From Apoda limacodes (lineage: Eukaryota > Arthropoda > Insecta > Lepidoptera > Limacodidae), in NCBI GenBank assembly GCA_946406115.1, contig OX291552.1, forward strand, positions 10,302,836-10,366,835: DNA of 64,000 nucleotides, read 5' to 3'. Positions 54,050 through 64,000 of this stretch are shown here, piece by piece (position 1 is the stretch's first letter; the number at the start of each line of letters is the position of its first letter). The position numbers were made by a program, and so were the translations under genes. The notes under the pieces are model-generated. The model was given only the letters and a program-made list of their open reading frames with translations, had not been told where the DNA came from and searched no databases.

Positions 54050-54930
54050 AAAACCACGGGCCACAATCTCTGTACAAAAAATCTTGACGTTAAGTCTATG
54101 GATTTGTCTATGGTTCAACTATTGAATATGACATACCTACACCCTTCCCCTTCCTTCATGCCTCTTTAAATTTTTGCCCTAAGTCACAGTTGTAGTCTAT
54201 TACAGTTTCTGATAGGACGTTCCATCTGACTACTTTTTAGCAGAAATCGTTAGCGGTTTGCGTTTCATGCTATTGGTAGCAAAATCTAATGTTGACTTTT
54301 AGCGTTCCGTACCAAAAACTCATGTCGGGAGATGGGTAGGTATGTTGAGAAAAATAGTTAAAACGTTGATTTTTATAAAGAACAGTTTATTTTTGCATTA
54401 TGAACTATATATCTTTGTTATAATCTACAAAATAAAATACTCAAACATATACACACACGGAACTGTCAAAAATTGACGCGAAACGCGTTTCGTTTGGACA
54501 ATAATAGCGCCGCTTAAATTATCAGATGCGCTTAGACGGAACTGGTAGTTGGTGCTAAAATCAGGTTTCACTATTAAATTCATTATTAGCCTCAGACGGA
54601 AATCCTTATGAGTTGATCGAGTGAAATTTTGCGTTGATTTATTTCCGCATCTTATCCTCTAAATTCAAGGAGCTGTGATAAAACTTACAACTACCGGTCC
54701 TACCTACGCAACGTATGCGACGCATCATGATATCTGGACCTTGGTATTTGTATGGGAACAGATGGCTTAAAGACACACTACTCGTACGCAATGCTGTCGT
54801 ATATTGCAAAAGAAATTATATAGCGTATCTTCTATATATTTTTTAGGGTTCCTTAGCCAAGTGATAAAGAGGAAACCCTTGTATAATTTCGTCAAGCCCG
54901 TCCGTTTGTTCGTCCTCACTGATGCAGCCA

Positions 54931-55935
54931 TTACTGCTCCAAGTGCTTCACCGGACTTTTGGGGCGAAACTGAAGGAGTCTCAGCCTATGTAGCACCCAA
55001 CGCTCAAGGGCTCCCGAGGCAGCCTCGTCTTGGGTTGTCACTCTTGGGGTAGTCCCTTCGACCGGCGTCAGCCTCGAACCCGAAGGTGAGTCAGGGCCAG
55101 GAGGAGAGTTCCCCGTTGCGTTAACCGTAACGAGGGGCAGAGGGTCCCGTGGGGGTATAGATGCTCTGCGCTCCACTTCGCCATCTACCTCTCGTGCGTG
55201 ATCGGGATCGAATGGTTGTGTGCTTAAGGCACTTTGGGCTTGGACGCTAGACGCAAGGCAGTCCGCTTTTTTGTCGTCATCGAACGCGGGAACGTTGGGA
55301 CGGGTTAGCGGAGGGAGTTGAAAGTGTCTGGATTTCATCGCTCTGGCTATACAGGCGCCAATAAGCTTGATGAGAAGGAGAGGTATTCTCCATCAGATCA
55401 CTGAAACGTTGGGCGCGAAGCTCAGCTACAGCGGATCTTACACGTACCCGTTACGTAAGTCGTTGAAGCGAGCTTTGCTTTTGGCGGAAGGAGCGTGATC
55501 GCGTCTTCGGCGGGCTGCCTTACAGTCAGTCATCAGTCAGACCTGATGTGCTGATACAGGATTAGGTGGAGGTAGTCACCAACCGGCCCTTGAGCACTTG
55601 CCGACGGTGGCGGTTAGATGGCTAGTGAGTGAGTCAATACCTACGTTTATTCGCGGATGACATATTGTCGGGAACGCGATATAGATGTGGCGAGCTGGAA
55701 TTTCGGAGTGATAGCTCGAATTTATCCCAGTACGTCACGGTTCTAGTGTCGGGAGGAGTGTCAGATAAGGAACCTAATCAGAGGACGACAGGGCGGTGGT
55801 CCGAGTCAAGTTCGTCAAGCACCTCTATAGAGCGGAAGGTTAGCCTTACACTCTTGAGAAGTGCTATGTCGATCACGTCAGGGCTAGCGCGGGCAGCATG
55901 CGGGAAGTGGGTGGGCGTCATAGAAGCGATGATGT
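54931..55935 (-). pseudogene. Jockey-type LINE ORF2 fragment (endonuclease to pre-RT) with a foreign block
   Basis: Read on the minus strand from 55930: 'THFPHAARASPDVIDIALLK', 'SVRLTFRSIEVLDELDSDHR' and PVVL, the catalytic end of an AP endonuclease (SDHRPV intact). Further on, 55338-54931 is open: 'KADCLASSVQAQSALSTQPF', 'DPDHAREVDGEVERRASIPP' and RDPLPLVTV, the linker before RT. It then switches abruptly to the GNSPPG/SRLTPVEG block also found at 14471 and 44720, instead of RT. Stops and frame changes occur between the two parts. A 130-residue + strand ORF over the endonuclease part (55629-56021) is only its antisense. Confidence 0.65.
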
Positions 55936-55994
55936 CGAGGAGTCTGCTTCTCCGTGAAGTGACTGAAGAAAAGGATTACAAAAAAAACAGTTAT

Positions 55995-58900
55995 TTATTT
56001 ATGAAGTTCTTTATTTTTTAATTTAGTTTTGTACTTATTATATGCTTTTCGTTGCATTGGCGGCAAAATTTTATTTTCTAGCCTATATACATCAGTGCCC
56101 TTTAATATTCTGTTGATCACATTACACCAGTTAAAAACAGTTATTCTTAAAGTGAAGTGCAAAAAATATTCACAGTCGTAGTCAAACAGATCGTCAAAGA
56201 ATGATACAATTTCTGCAGTATTCTTTAACGTCTGGCTGACTGGTGTTCCATCGGCATATTGAGCTTTAACATGGAAACAACCCAAAAATCAGTAATAACA
56301 TATTTAATTGATATAATGTAGATATACTTTAGAGTATATATTAAGTTATAGAACGCTTGTATGGCTCAAAGCTTGCTTCAATGTGGCGGTTTATAGCAAT
56401 GCTTCTGGTTCCCACTCAATATGTACGCTCGGTAACTTTTACTTCAGAATGGCTGAATTTTTATATAGCTGTAGTTAAAAGAAGGTCGGAGAAAGATTAA
56501 GACTACTTTCTATCCTGGAAAATTCACAGGTTAACTAACTATTTATTCCTGCAAGAACTTTTGAATTTTCCAGGTTCCCGATTATAGAATTGAACTCTAC
56601 GTAGACAAACTATAAACTTCCTCACATTTTTTTAAAGCTATGTGAAGTAAGTATTTAGGTTTGGAATGGGATGACAATTCTATTCCGAACAGAAAAAAAA
56701 AAAGTTTTATGCTCAGGGATGGAAGCTAGAAGAATAATATAAAATACTTTTTATCACAATTAATAAGTAGGTAGGAATTCAGATTCTGTACGGGCGAAAC
56801 CGCGGGTAAATGCTAGTAAGTTATGATGTTCAATACTTAAAAAATTGAGCTGTGTATGATAATGTAGCTGCCACAGTCTTGCTAAACACTCTTGTGCAAT
56901 TTTTGAACTGCAAAATATACATTATTATTAAGTTTTATTGGTCAGCATACACTTTTTTATTATGATGACGATTGTATTAAAAAATTGCCTACATTGCCAA
57001 AACAAAAACTTGCATTATAATCAGTTTATAAATATATTTAGAAAATGGGCTATCCCCTAGTTTTAATCCATCTATGTCTTCAGGTTACACAAGGACTCTA
57101 AGACCGCACTACTCACGGCATGCTTGAGGTTCTGAATCACAAAGTTTAATGTACTGAGCCAAAATGATACCTGCGTAACCATATAGTAAAGGTGATTAGG
57201 TAACGATTGTACAGCTCACTATGTAATTGAAGCATGAATCATGAACGTACTTATTTATTTGATGATTTGGTCACGAATATGAGACTATCAAAACTAAAAG
57301 AACAAAATTTTTAAAATTACCTTCATCTTCTTAACTTTGTCGGGAAGGACATGCACTTCGTTCAATTTGTATAAAAGTCTCATTTCAGCATGGTTATAGT
57401 TAGTTTTGTACACCTCCACAATGTCATTCCATTTAGAAATTTTATTTTCAAATTTTATATTATTCGTCAGAAAATTATTTTACAAGCCCTTTATTAAATG
57501 GGGTGGATCATGAATGACACTAATCCATCTAGGGCAATAACGTCATCTAAAAATAAAAGTTAATCACATTTCTTAAAGAAAAGACAATATATGAATGGCT
57601 AGAAATAATTGCAGTTATATCAGGGTGGAAGCCTAGGCTTAAACTACCTGCACCTCATGAAACAGAGATGAAATAGCCAGTCAAATTCATTATATACAAT
57701 AGACTGCTCATTAATTAAGACCAACCACATTTTATGGTAAAAACATGGAAAAGTAATCCTTACCTATTATATTCCCTGCACGATTTTTTTCCCTTCGTGT
57801 GTCTTCTTTAAGGGCCTTCAGCGCTGATTGAAATGCCGGCCCTTGGTCACAAATTAATGCAATTGGCAAGAGTCCTGTGTTTCCCACAGCAGTTACCATA
57901 TCCTTAATTGTGATTTTCAGTTTTGCTCCTCTTAACATAAAAACAAGTGCATGGTCAGCAAAGTCACTTGTTTTTTCTTGGAGATTAACAACCCCATTTA
58001 TGCATTTTTAAATCATAATTTAAGGCAGATTCTAAGCTAACTTCATCAAACATAATTGAGCAATACTTTTTATTCTCATCCCAGGTGTCAACCTGAAACA
58101 AAATAAAGAATGAGAATTATTTTTAATCAACTTAATATCCTGATTTTACTTAAAATCATTATTTATATCTAGATTGCAGGTATGATAATGCAATATAAAA
58201 GGTTTAAAATGCAATATTAGGAATGCTCTCAATATCTTTGCGAATCAATAAGTTATATGATTTGAGCTTGTCAAATTACCTCCTACTTCACTGCTTTTAA
58301 TACTTGAGTGTTGATTCCTGGTTCGATATTCAATGCATTGATCATTTTATTCAAAGTCTGCTTGGATGGCAAAATAAATATTTTTTTAAAAATTTATACC
58401 ACTTTGGACTTTGTTTCATAAAAGAAACCGATTAGTTTTTCTTCTGAAGTAAAGCGTCTTCCTTTGGCTTTTTTGTGCATTGTTTGATTTGCATCCACAA
58501 CATTTTCTTTGCTAGTGGATTCGTTTTTTCCGTTAACTTCTCAAATGATCTCTCTTTTGAAAACTTTAATGCTCTCCGCGCTCTTTGGCTGAACTTTAAT
58601 TGCTTACGTGATTTGATGTATTCTTTATACAGCTTATTGCATTTTGGTGTCAAAGCCATTTTTTTGGATATTAAACGCCTTTTCCGTACCAGGAATTTTG
58701 GTGTAGAGGGAACAGAACCTGCAGAAATAAAATTTGAATTTTTAAATAAAAAAATCAACACCATTAACCTAATTATTCATTATTCCTCTTCACAAATCTT
58801 TGGTATATATTGCTTTTAGCAACAAACTATACTTTAAACTACCTGTTTAAGTTTAACGTATACTACTTAAAGTATTTAAGATTAAAAAAACACATTTTAT

Positions 58901-60710
58901 GAATTACCGCTTGTGACAGGGTTAATTGTGCATTCCTTTTCTTCGCATGATACGCCAGATGTGGAAGGTTGGTCAGACACAATTAAAGCTGTAAGAATAA
59001 ATTAAGTTATGAATTTATGTCAAAAATGATAATATAATACAATAATTTTGGAGAATAATATTTTTGGACAAATCCCTCTAGATGGGCGGGAAGGGGTCAC
59101 AGGAAAAGTGCCCCATACAAACGTTGCTAGCGAAGATGGACACCATAAATTATCATACACATAAATTTAAAACTACCTGTTTAAGTTTAACTCAAACTGA
59201 TAAAAGTATTTAAGATTGAAAAAACAAATTTTATCAATTACCACTTGTGACAGGGTTTATTGTGCATTTCTTTTCTCCGCATGATACGCCACATGTGGAA
59301 AGTTGGTCGGACACAATCGAAGGAAGACCTGCAAGAATAAATTTAATCATAAATTTATGTCAAAATTAATAATATAATACCATAATTTTGGAAAATAATA
59401 TTTTTGGAAAAATTCCTATAGGTGGGTGGGCAGGGGCACAGGTAGGGTTGCCTCATCATTCTTAGTGTAACACGACAATTTTCTTTTTAAAGTAAAACAA
59501 GTTTTTTTTTATTATTTAGCATAAAAGCTTTAATTCTAATGAAATAAAAATAAAATAAAATTAATCATTCATGTTTATCATTATATAATCACTCAATTTT
59601 TAGACGTGGGGAGCGGAAACCGATTCATGACAAATATAAAAAAAAGATAAAATTTTAATCCTAACAAAAGCCTGACAGGTTGGTCACCGTCTTATTTGGC
59701 GGGACACGCAACCAAAAAGCCTGACTGTGTCCGGCTTCATGCGGACGCCTGGCAACCCTAGTCACAGGAAAAGTGCCCCATACAAACGTTGCTAGCGAAG
59801 ATGTACTCTATAGATCTACATCATCAAAATGAGGTCTCATGAGGACACTATAAATTATCATACAAGTCCTAAAATAATTTTACTTAGTCTCTCCTTTTCT
59901 TTACCGCTACCCGGTTGCTTCATCCCATTTTTTTCCCTTTAGCATCCCCATTTGTACATCCTAACAACGATTTCATATATTTGTTTCAAGTAATTTTTTT
60001 TAAGATACATTTGTAAATTACCAGTCTGAGTCCATGTTTTCGTCGGTGAAACTTCAGTTTTACAGTATGTGTGATCTTCATGTATTCTTTTTCTTGTATA
60101 ACAGTGATCAATATTTACTTTATCTGTAAGAAAATATTTGATCTTAATATAAAGTAGCAATAAGTCTTATTGGTTGCTCCTGCTCATTCTGATCAGTTTG
60201 ACCATTTTAATGATGAAACTATAACAATTTTAATAAGTCACAAACACTAAGAGATCATTGATAATTAATCATTAGGCTTATTTGATGTCCCTGGGGTATA
60301 CCGCAGATAATACAAATTTCAGTTTCACCCGTTCGGCATTACAGAAATACCATGTTTTAAACATTAGGTATGTTACTATTGAAGTAGGTATTAAAAACTA
60401 TTAAAGTGTGATAATTACCAGTATTGTGGCCGGTCCGAGGATCTTGCGGCACACCACTCTGAATTTCGCGAGCAGTAAACAATGTTGGGTAGGCGCCCAC
60501 ACGAAGATGAGGCCTTGCTTGTGTTGGTGAAAAGAATCTGTTCTCAAAGTGCTTCTGACATACACATTGCTTAAGAAGATCCACTCTGCTGAGACTTTGC
60601 AGCCTTTCGCAATTCAAACACTGTAACCACTTTTGGAGTCCTATCTCAGTTTTTGGAATACGATACAATTAGACGTCCTTTCGCCTCACAACACAACACT
60701 TATTGTACAT
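55995..60710 (-). pseudogene. THAP-domain P-element-like transposase gene, multi-exon, degraded
   Basis: Exons inferred from GT/AG sites and phase: 60710-60419 (THAP domain), 60123-60022, 59328-59242 and 58988-58908 (linkers), 58718-58280, 58092-57764, 57546-57321 and a last block 56285-55995. The first five junctions are phase-compatible (1 base + 2 bases). THAP features: KCCVV near the start, YRIPK, W, C-x2-H in 'CVCQKHF', and AYP. Later landmarks of P/THAP9 transposases: 'EEKLIGFFYETKSKV..IFKK', 'FILPSKQTLNKMINALNIEP', 'SIMFDEVSLESALNYD', 'FADHALVFMLRG', 'ALICDQG.AFQSA', 'DPPHLIKGL', 'RLLYKLNEVHVLPDKVKKMK', 'IVSFFDDLFD'. Breaks: TAA at 60669-60671, frame changes and stops near 58450, 58395, 58285, 58000 and 57490. 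The second THAP Cys appears lost. A non-functional relic of a cut-and-paste transposase. Confidence 0.8.
58838..59432 (-). repeat. Tandem duplication of about 330 bp carrying a linker exon
   Basis: 58838-59110 and 59168-59432 align along their length ('aaactacctgtttaagttta', 'attttggaaaataatatttt', 'gggtgggcaggggcacagg'). Each holds one exon: 'IVSDQPSTSGVSCEEKECTI' (58988-58908) and 'IVSDQLSTCGVSCGEKKCTI' (59328-59242), both followed by NPVTS and a GTAATT donor. A third piece of the unit ('ggaaaagtgccccatacaaa') recurs at 59765. Confidence 0.85.
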
Positions 60711-61345
60711 GTTGTAAGTTTTATTGCAGCTCCTTTAATTGAGAGGATAAGTTACGGAAATAAATCAACGCAAAACTTCACTCGATCAACTCAGTAACTG
60801 CAATATCTACATACTACAACTGCCACAGAACACATATACCCACCAACTGCGACTTAGGGCGATAAAGAAAGGAGGCATGAAGGAAGGGGGAGGGTGTCTG
60901 TCATATTCAATAGTTGAACCATAGACAAATCCACAGACTTACCGTCAAGATTTTTTGTACTGAGATTGTGGCCCGTGTGAGCCGCGTTAAAATTTAATAG
61001 TAAAACCTCATTTAGCACCAACTACCAGTTCCGTCTAAGCGAATCTGATAATTTCAGCAGCACTATTATTGTCCAAACGCAACGCGTTTCGCATCATTTT
61101 TTATAATACAAATAAAATAAATAAAAAAAAGATATATTGATTATAATGCAAGTATTAACTTTTCTTCAAAAAAAAAAAAACGTTATAACTATTTATAGTC
61201 AAAAAGAAGTGCAAAATACCTACCTCCCGACATGGGTTTTTGGTAGCAATATTTAGTAGCAAAACCGCTCAGATGAAACGCTAAAAGTCAACATTAGATT
61301 TTGCGACCAAAAGCATGAAACGCAAACCGCTAACAATTTCTACTC

Positions 61346-61652
61346 TAAAGTAGCCTGTGTAGTGTGGTTTCTACTCTAAAGTAGTGGTACTCTAATTATT
61401 AATACAGATTATTACATGGAAAATATTAAAAAAAACGAGCTGTCATAATCAATAGTTGAGTTTCGTTAAGGTTACATTTCTTTGTACGACAGATTGCCGT
61501 CTGATGTGTAGTATCCCTATTTAGTCTGAGGTAAAAACTAAACTGCTGGACCGATTTTGCTCACACTGATCTAAGACGTGGCGTATCGATTGATATGGTC
61601 TCGAGATAAATTGGTCTATTGGTTCTTGAGATATCGAGGGGCAAAAAAGCTA

Positions 61653-61683
<31 letters not shown>

Positions 61684-61804
61684 CATAAGCATCACTCTCA
61701 AAATAATGGAAAACGATTCTCCAGAGCTCAAAACTTAACGAAAACGTAAATTAAGCGATTTCGATTTGCGGACCTATTCTGGTCACTTCTCTCAAGGGAT
61801 GTTA
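61346..61804. other. No gene recognised; short repeats
   Basis: 'tttctactctaaagta' occurs twice (61337-61354, 61367-61384). A (CA)n tract lies at 61654-61684. The rest is unassigned. Confidence 0.4.
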
Positions 61805-61936
61805 AAAACCGGCCAAGTGCGAGTTGGAATCTAACCGAGGGTCCCGCACGTAGGTACACATTTGTTTGTTGGAAAAAACATTTAAAGCTAAGCAACTTCG
61901 ATCTTGGTCAGTCATTGGATGGGTGACCGCTTAGCG
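61805..61936 (+). repeat. Family A start followed by a 5S-like piece
   Basis: 61806-61870 starts 'aaaaccggccaagtgcgagt'. 61872-61936 reads 'aagctaagcaacttcgatct', 'tggtcagtcattggatgggt', 'gaccgctta', a 5S rRNA-like internal segment as at 1822, but not a complete 5S gene. Confidence 0.5.
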
Positions 61937-62388
61937 GCACACTTTTTGTTTGTATTCGTAAATTATGTAAATCGTGGGACCTCACGGTGTGCGATTCCAA
62001 ATAGCACTTGACAATAATTTTTGTACGTGTTATGTTTTTGATGGGATCTATGTCTCATTGTAGTGAGTCCTCCTTTTTTCTGCTCGGGTATCTCAAAGCC
62101 TCCTCTCTGTGCTTTTCTCAGAGGCTTTGATGTAAAAATGTTTGACAAGTCTGGACAGTAAATGCTTTTAAGTCTATTGTACTCGGAAATGATGGTGGTG
62201 GTGGCGCTTTAATACTACCAAAGTCGACCAACCCCCGTACTAAACCGGAACAACTCCTTTAGTTTTCACTAGGGTAAATGTAGGTACTGTTTAACAAATA
62301 TTTTAATTTTATTTTTAATTTTACCCGACTACCCCGATAGGTTCAACCATGCAGGAACCTGCATAAGTTTAAAAAATATAGATTTACT
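61937..62388. other. No gene recognised
   Basis: Unassigned; a 61-residue minus ORF at 61963-62148 has no recognisable features. Confidence 0.3.
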
Positions 62389-62625
62389 AGCTGTCCCGGC
62401 GAACGTTGTTCCGCTGCCGTCCCTCTGTACCCGGCGAAAGTTGGTTTTTACCTATAGTGCCCGAGTCCGGCTCGCACTTGACATATCGAGATAAAAACTA
62501 TCCTATCTTTTAAGTTGGATCAAATAACAGATATTTACGAAGTTTGATCAAAATCGGTTCAGTAGTTTAGGAGTCCATTGAGGACAAACATTGTGACACG
62601 AGATTTATATATATTAGATAAGATG
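62389..62625 (+). repeat. Dispersed repeat family E
   Basis: Begins 'actagctgtcccggcgaacg' and ends 'gagatttatatatattagat', with 'tgatcaaaatcggttcagta' inside. Pieces of the same start occur at 38490. No ORF. The CTAG-like start and AT-rich end are common in lepidopteran short elements. Confidence 0.55.
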
Positions 62626-63674
62626 TGTTTTTCTGCGGTGGCGTTGGTATAGGTATCCCAAAGGTTGTTATTCCTAATTATTATTACTGATCTTCATTCA
62701 TTTTCAAAGCAGTTTAATTGACAACGGATGTTGCCAACTGATTTCATTCAATCCATGTAAAAACCAAACTCTTGTAGTTTCTTCATAACTATAGGAACAG
62801 TCTATTTTTACGTTTGACGATTTAAGGGCCCCGATGCCAAACAACAGAAGCGGAACCCCGTATCGTTTAGTTTCATCATTTCATAGTCGTTCAGTTGACG
62901 AATTCTGTGGCAACTTAAAAAAAAGATAATTAAAAAAATAAACCGACCCCAAAACTGTAATTAATTTAATTATTAACTAAAAGGGAGAATTAAAAAGAAT
63001 ATCTTTTAAATTATTTATAGTAAATATGCAAACAATTTTTTTAAGTCGGTGCCAGCCTTATAATATTTGGAATAAACGTCGTCACTTGGTACTCGTAGTA
63101 TGCGGTACAATACTGCTAAACACACCACATACGTCGCTTACCGCCCGAACCGCGGTGATCAGCAACAACCGCGCCCCAAGTTGATGTCAGCGAGAGCGCA
63201 ACTAGAACGGGCATATGTATGTACACGTTGTTTCGTGCAGACGCTTACGAGAAAACTGAAACTAATAAACCAATTTTGACGTGACAACGTCTTATAAATT
63301 GGTTTGCCGGGTGACACTTCAAGAAACTGCGTTACGCTCCGCTCACGTTATGCGCTCACAATGAGAGCGAGTGAGAGGCACGCGGCATGGTTAGCCCGCC
63401 TAAGAGCGAGAGAGACAGACATAAAAAGTGAAAGGCACAAGTTGTCACGATTCCGGACGGTTGTCCGACACTAATTTTTTTAATGAAACTTGCTCTGTTT
63501 CCTAAATACTTAGTCAAGATTTTTTTAAATTCGACTTATAGTTTTTGAGATATGCGCGGACAAACATACATACATACATACATTTTTGATATTTGGCACA
63601 CATGTTTAGAAGCTGGTATAGACTAACATATACAAAAACTGTGCAATTCTGACATCCTACTACTTATATACTAC
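62626..63674. other. No gene recognised
   Basis: Unassigned. 63110-63260 and 63300-63440 are relatively GC-rich with 'gagagcgagtgagaggcacg'-like purine runs and may be old transposon or regulatory sequence. A (CATA)n tract lies at 63565-63583. Confidence 0.3.
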
Positions 63675-63985
63675 TTTTATAATATTATAAATGTGAAAGT
63701 TTGTCTGTATGGATTGATGTCTGTTTCTCAATCACGCTTCAACCACTGGATGGATCGGGATAAAACTTGGTATACATATTGGTTACGTCCTGGAATAACA
63801 TATAGGCTTTTTATCCCTAAAAATTCAAAAGTTCCTGCAGGACTAACTATAACTGAATTAAACAGGCTATTGCTGCATCTATAAGAATTCATTTGTATTA
63901 CTAATTAATTAATTTGAGTTAATTAAGGAGGTCCATGCCGATAACCGAATTTAGGGCGGGCGGGCCCTCTGGCAAAGTCTAGTAT
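63675..63985 (+). repeat. Dispersed repeat family B, copy 2
   Basis: 'taatattataaatgtgaaag', 'ggatcgggataaaacttggt', 'catataggctttttatccct', 'gataaccgaatttagggcgg', ending near 'ctctggcaaagtctagta'. Aligns along its length with 7378-7708. Confidence 0.65.
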
Positions 63986-64000
63986 TACATATATACGGGT

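Larger units (their letters stand above)
54050..61345 (-). mobile_element. P-element/THAP9-like transposon, decayed, with long rearranged inverted ends
   Basis: A minus-strand THAP-transposase gene (60710 to about 56000) is bracketed by four inverted blocks. Left to right on the + strand: A 54060-54180, B 54240-54350, C 54475-54580, D 54612-54690. Their complements lie at D' 60715-60800, A' 60860-60990, C' 60995-61095 and B' 61215-61345. D' abuts the inferred start codon. The order differs between ends (A-B-C-D vs, in complement, B-C-A-D). A Jockey-type fragment (54931-55930) lies between the left blocks and the gene. Exact termini and target duplication were not resolved. Confidence 0.7.

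Noticed and set aside
55629..56021. A 130-residue + strand ORF
   Set aside because: It is the antisense of the Jockey endonuclease fragment and the transposase last exon on the minus strand.
58475..58819. A 114-residue + strand ORF
   Set aside because: It is antisense to the P-like transposase exon 58718-58280, which has splice sites and family motifs.

Overview
This is a window of an insect genome, very probably a moth or butterfly. It is AT-rich and intron-poor, and it is packed with dispersed repeats of kinds I associate with Lepidoptera: a 'CCGGCCAAGTGCGAGTCGGACTCGCGCAC' type family, RTE, Jockey/CR1-like and RNase-H-bearing LINE fragments, mariner and Tc1 remnants, MITEs and 5S-like SINE pieces. 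No bacterial operon, tRNA or CRISPR array was seen. The lepidopteran assignment is inference from repeat style only.

The main object is a virus-like transposon of the Polinton/Maverick (adintovirus-like) class at about 23106-35885 (12.8 kb). It has terminal inverted repeats of about 1.18 kb, each containing a copy of the same small intron-bearing gene. Between them, all on the + strand, lie a protein-primed family B DNA polymerase with a spliced first exon and a zinc finger, an FtsK/HerA-like packaging ATPase, a small basic/hydrophobic protein, a conserved unknown protein, a retroviral-type integrase with a C-terminal chromodomain, a penton-like protein, a small membrane-active-looking virion protein, a double jelly-roll major capsid protein and an adenain-like cysteine protease. 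Replication, integration, packaging and capsid assembly are thus all represented. Four genes are broken (polymerase frameshift; stops in the small protein, integrase and penton), so this copy is dead on its own although its repeats are almost identical. Its left end appears to have been deleted together with part of the repeat into which it inserted.

The left part (1-23 kb) is mostly decayed repeats. An RTE LINE tail lies at 230-560, a possible host gene for a tiny membrane protein at 1440-1625 (-), an endonuclease fragment at 4.0 kb, a broken mariner at 5.5-6.35 kb, a plausible host exon at 12920-13068 (-), Jockey-type fragments at 14.5, 17.5 and 18.2 kb, an RNase H LINE 3' end at 18.5-19.15 kb, a THAP-domain remnant at 19.7-20.15 kb and an internally deleted Tc1 element at 22180-22743 sitting in a TA microsatellite.

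The right part (36-64 kb) holds MITEs, two copies of one LINE 3' end (40.1 and 48.6 kb), a 1.67-kb inverted repeat with a circularly permuted flank (42.7-47.0 kb), an RT fragment (47.6-48.0 kb), 48-bp and about 120-bp tandem arrays, and a decayed P-element/THAP9-like transposon on the minus strand (about 54.05-61.35 kb). The latter has a THAP exon, a tandemly duplicated linker exon, transposase exons and rearranged long inverted ends; a broken Jockey-type ORF2 fragment lies inside it. The remaining stretches are AT-rich and show no gene I can support.
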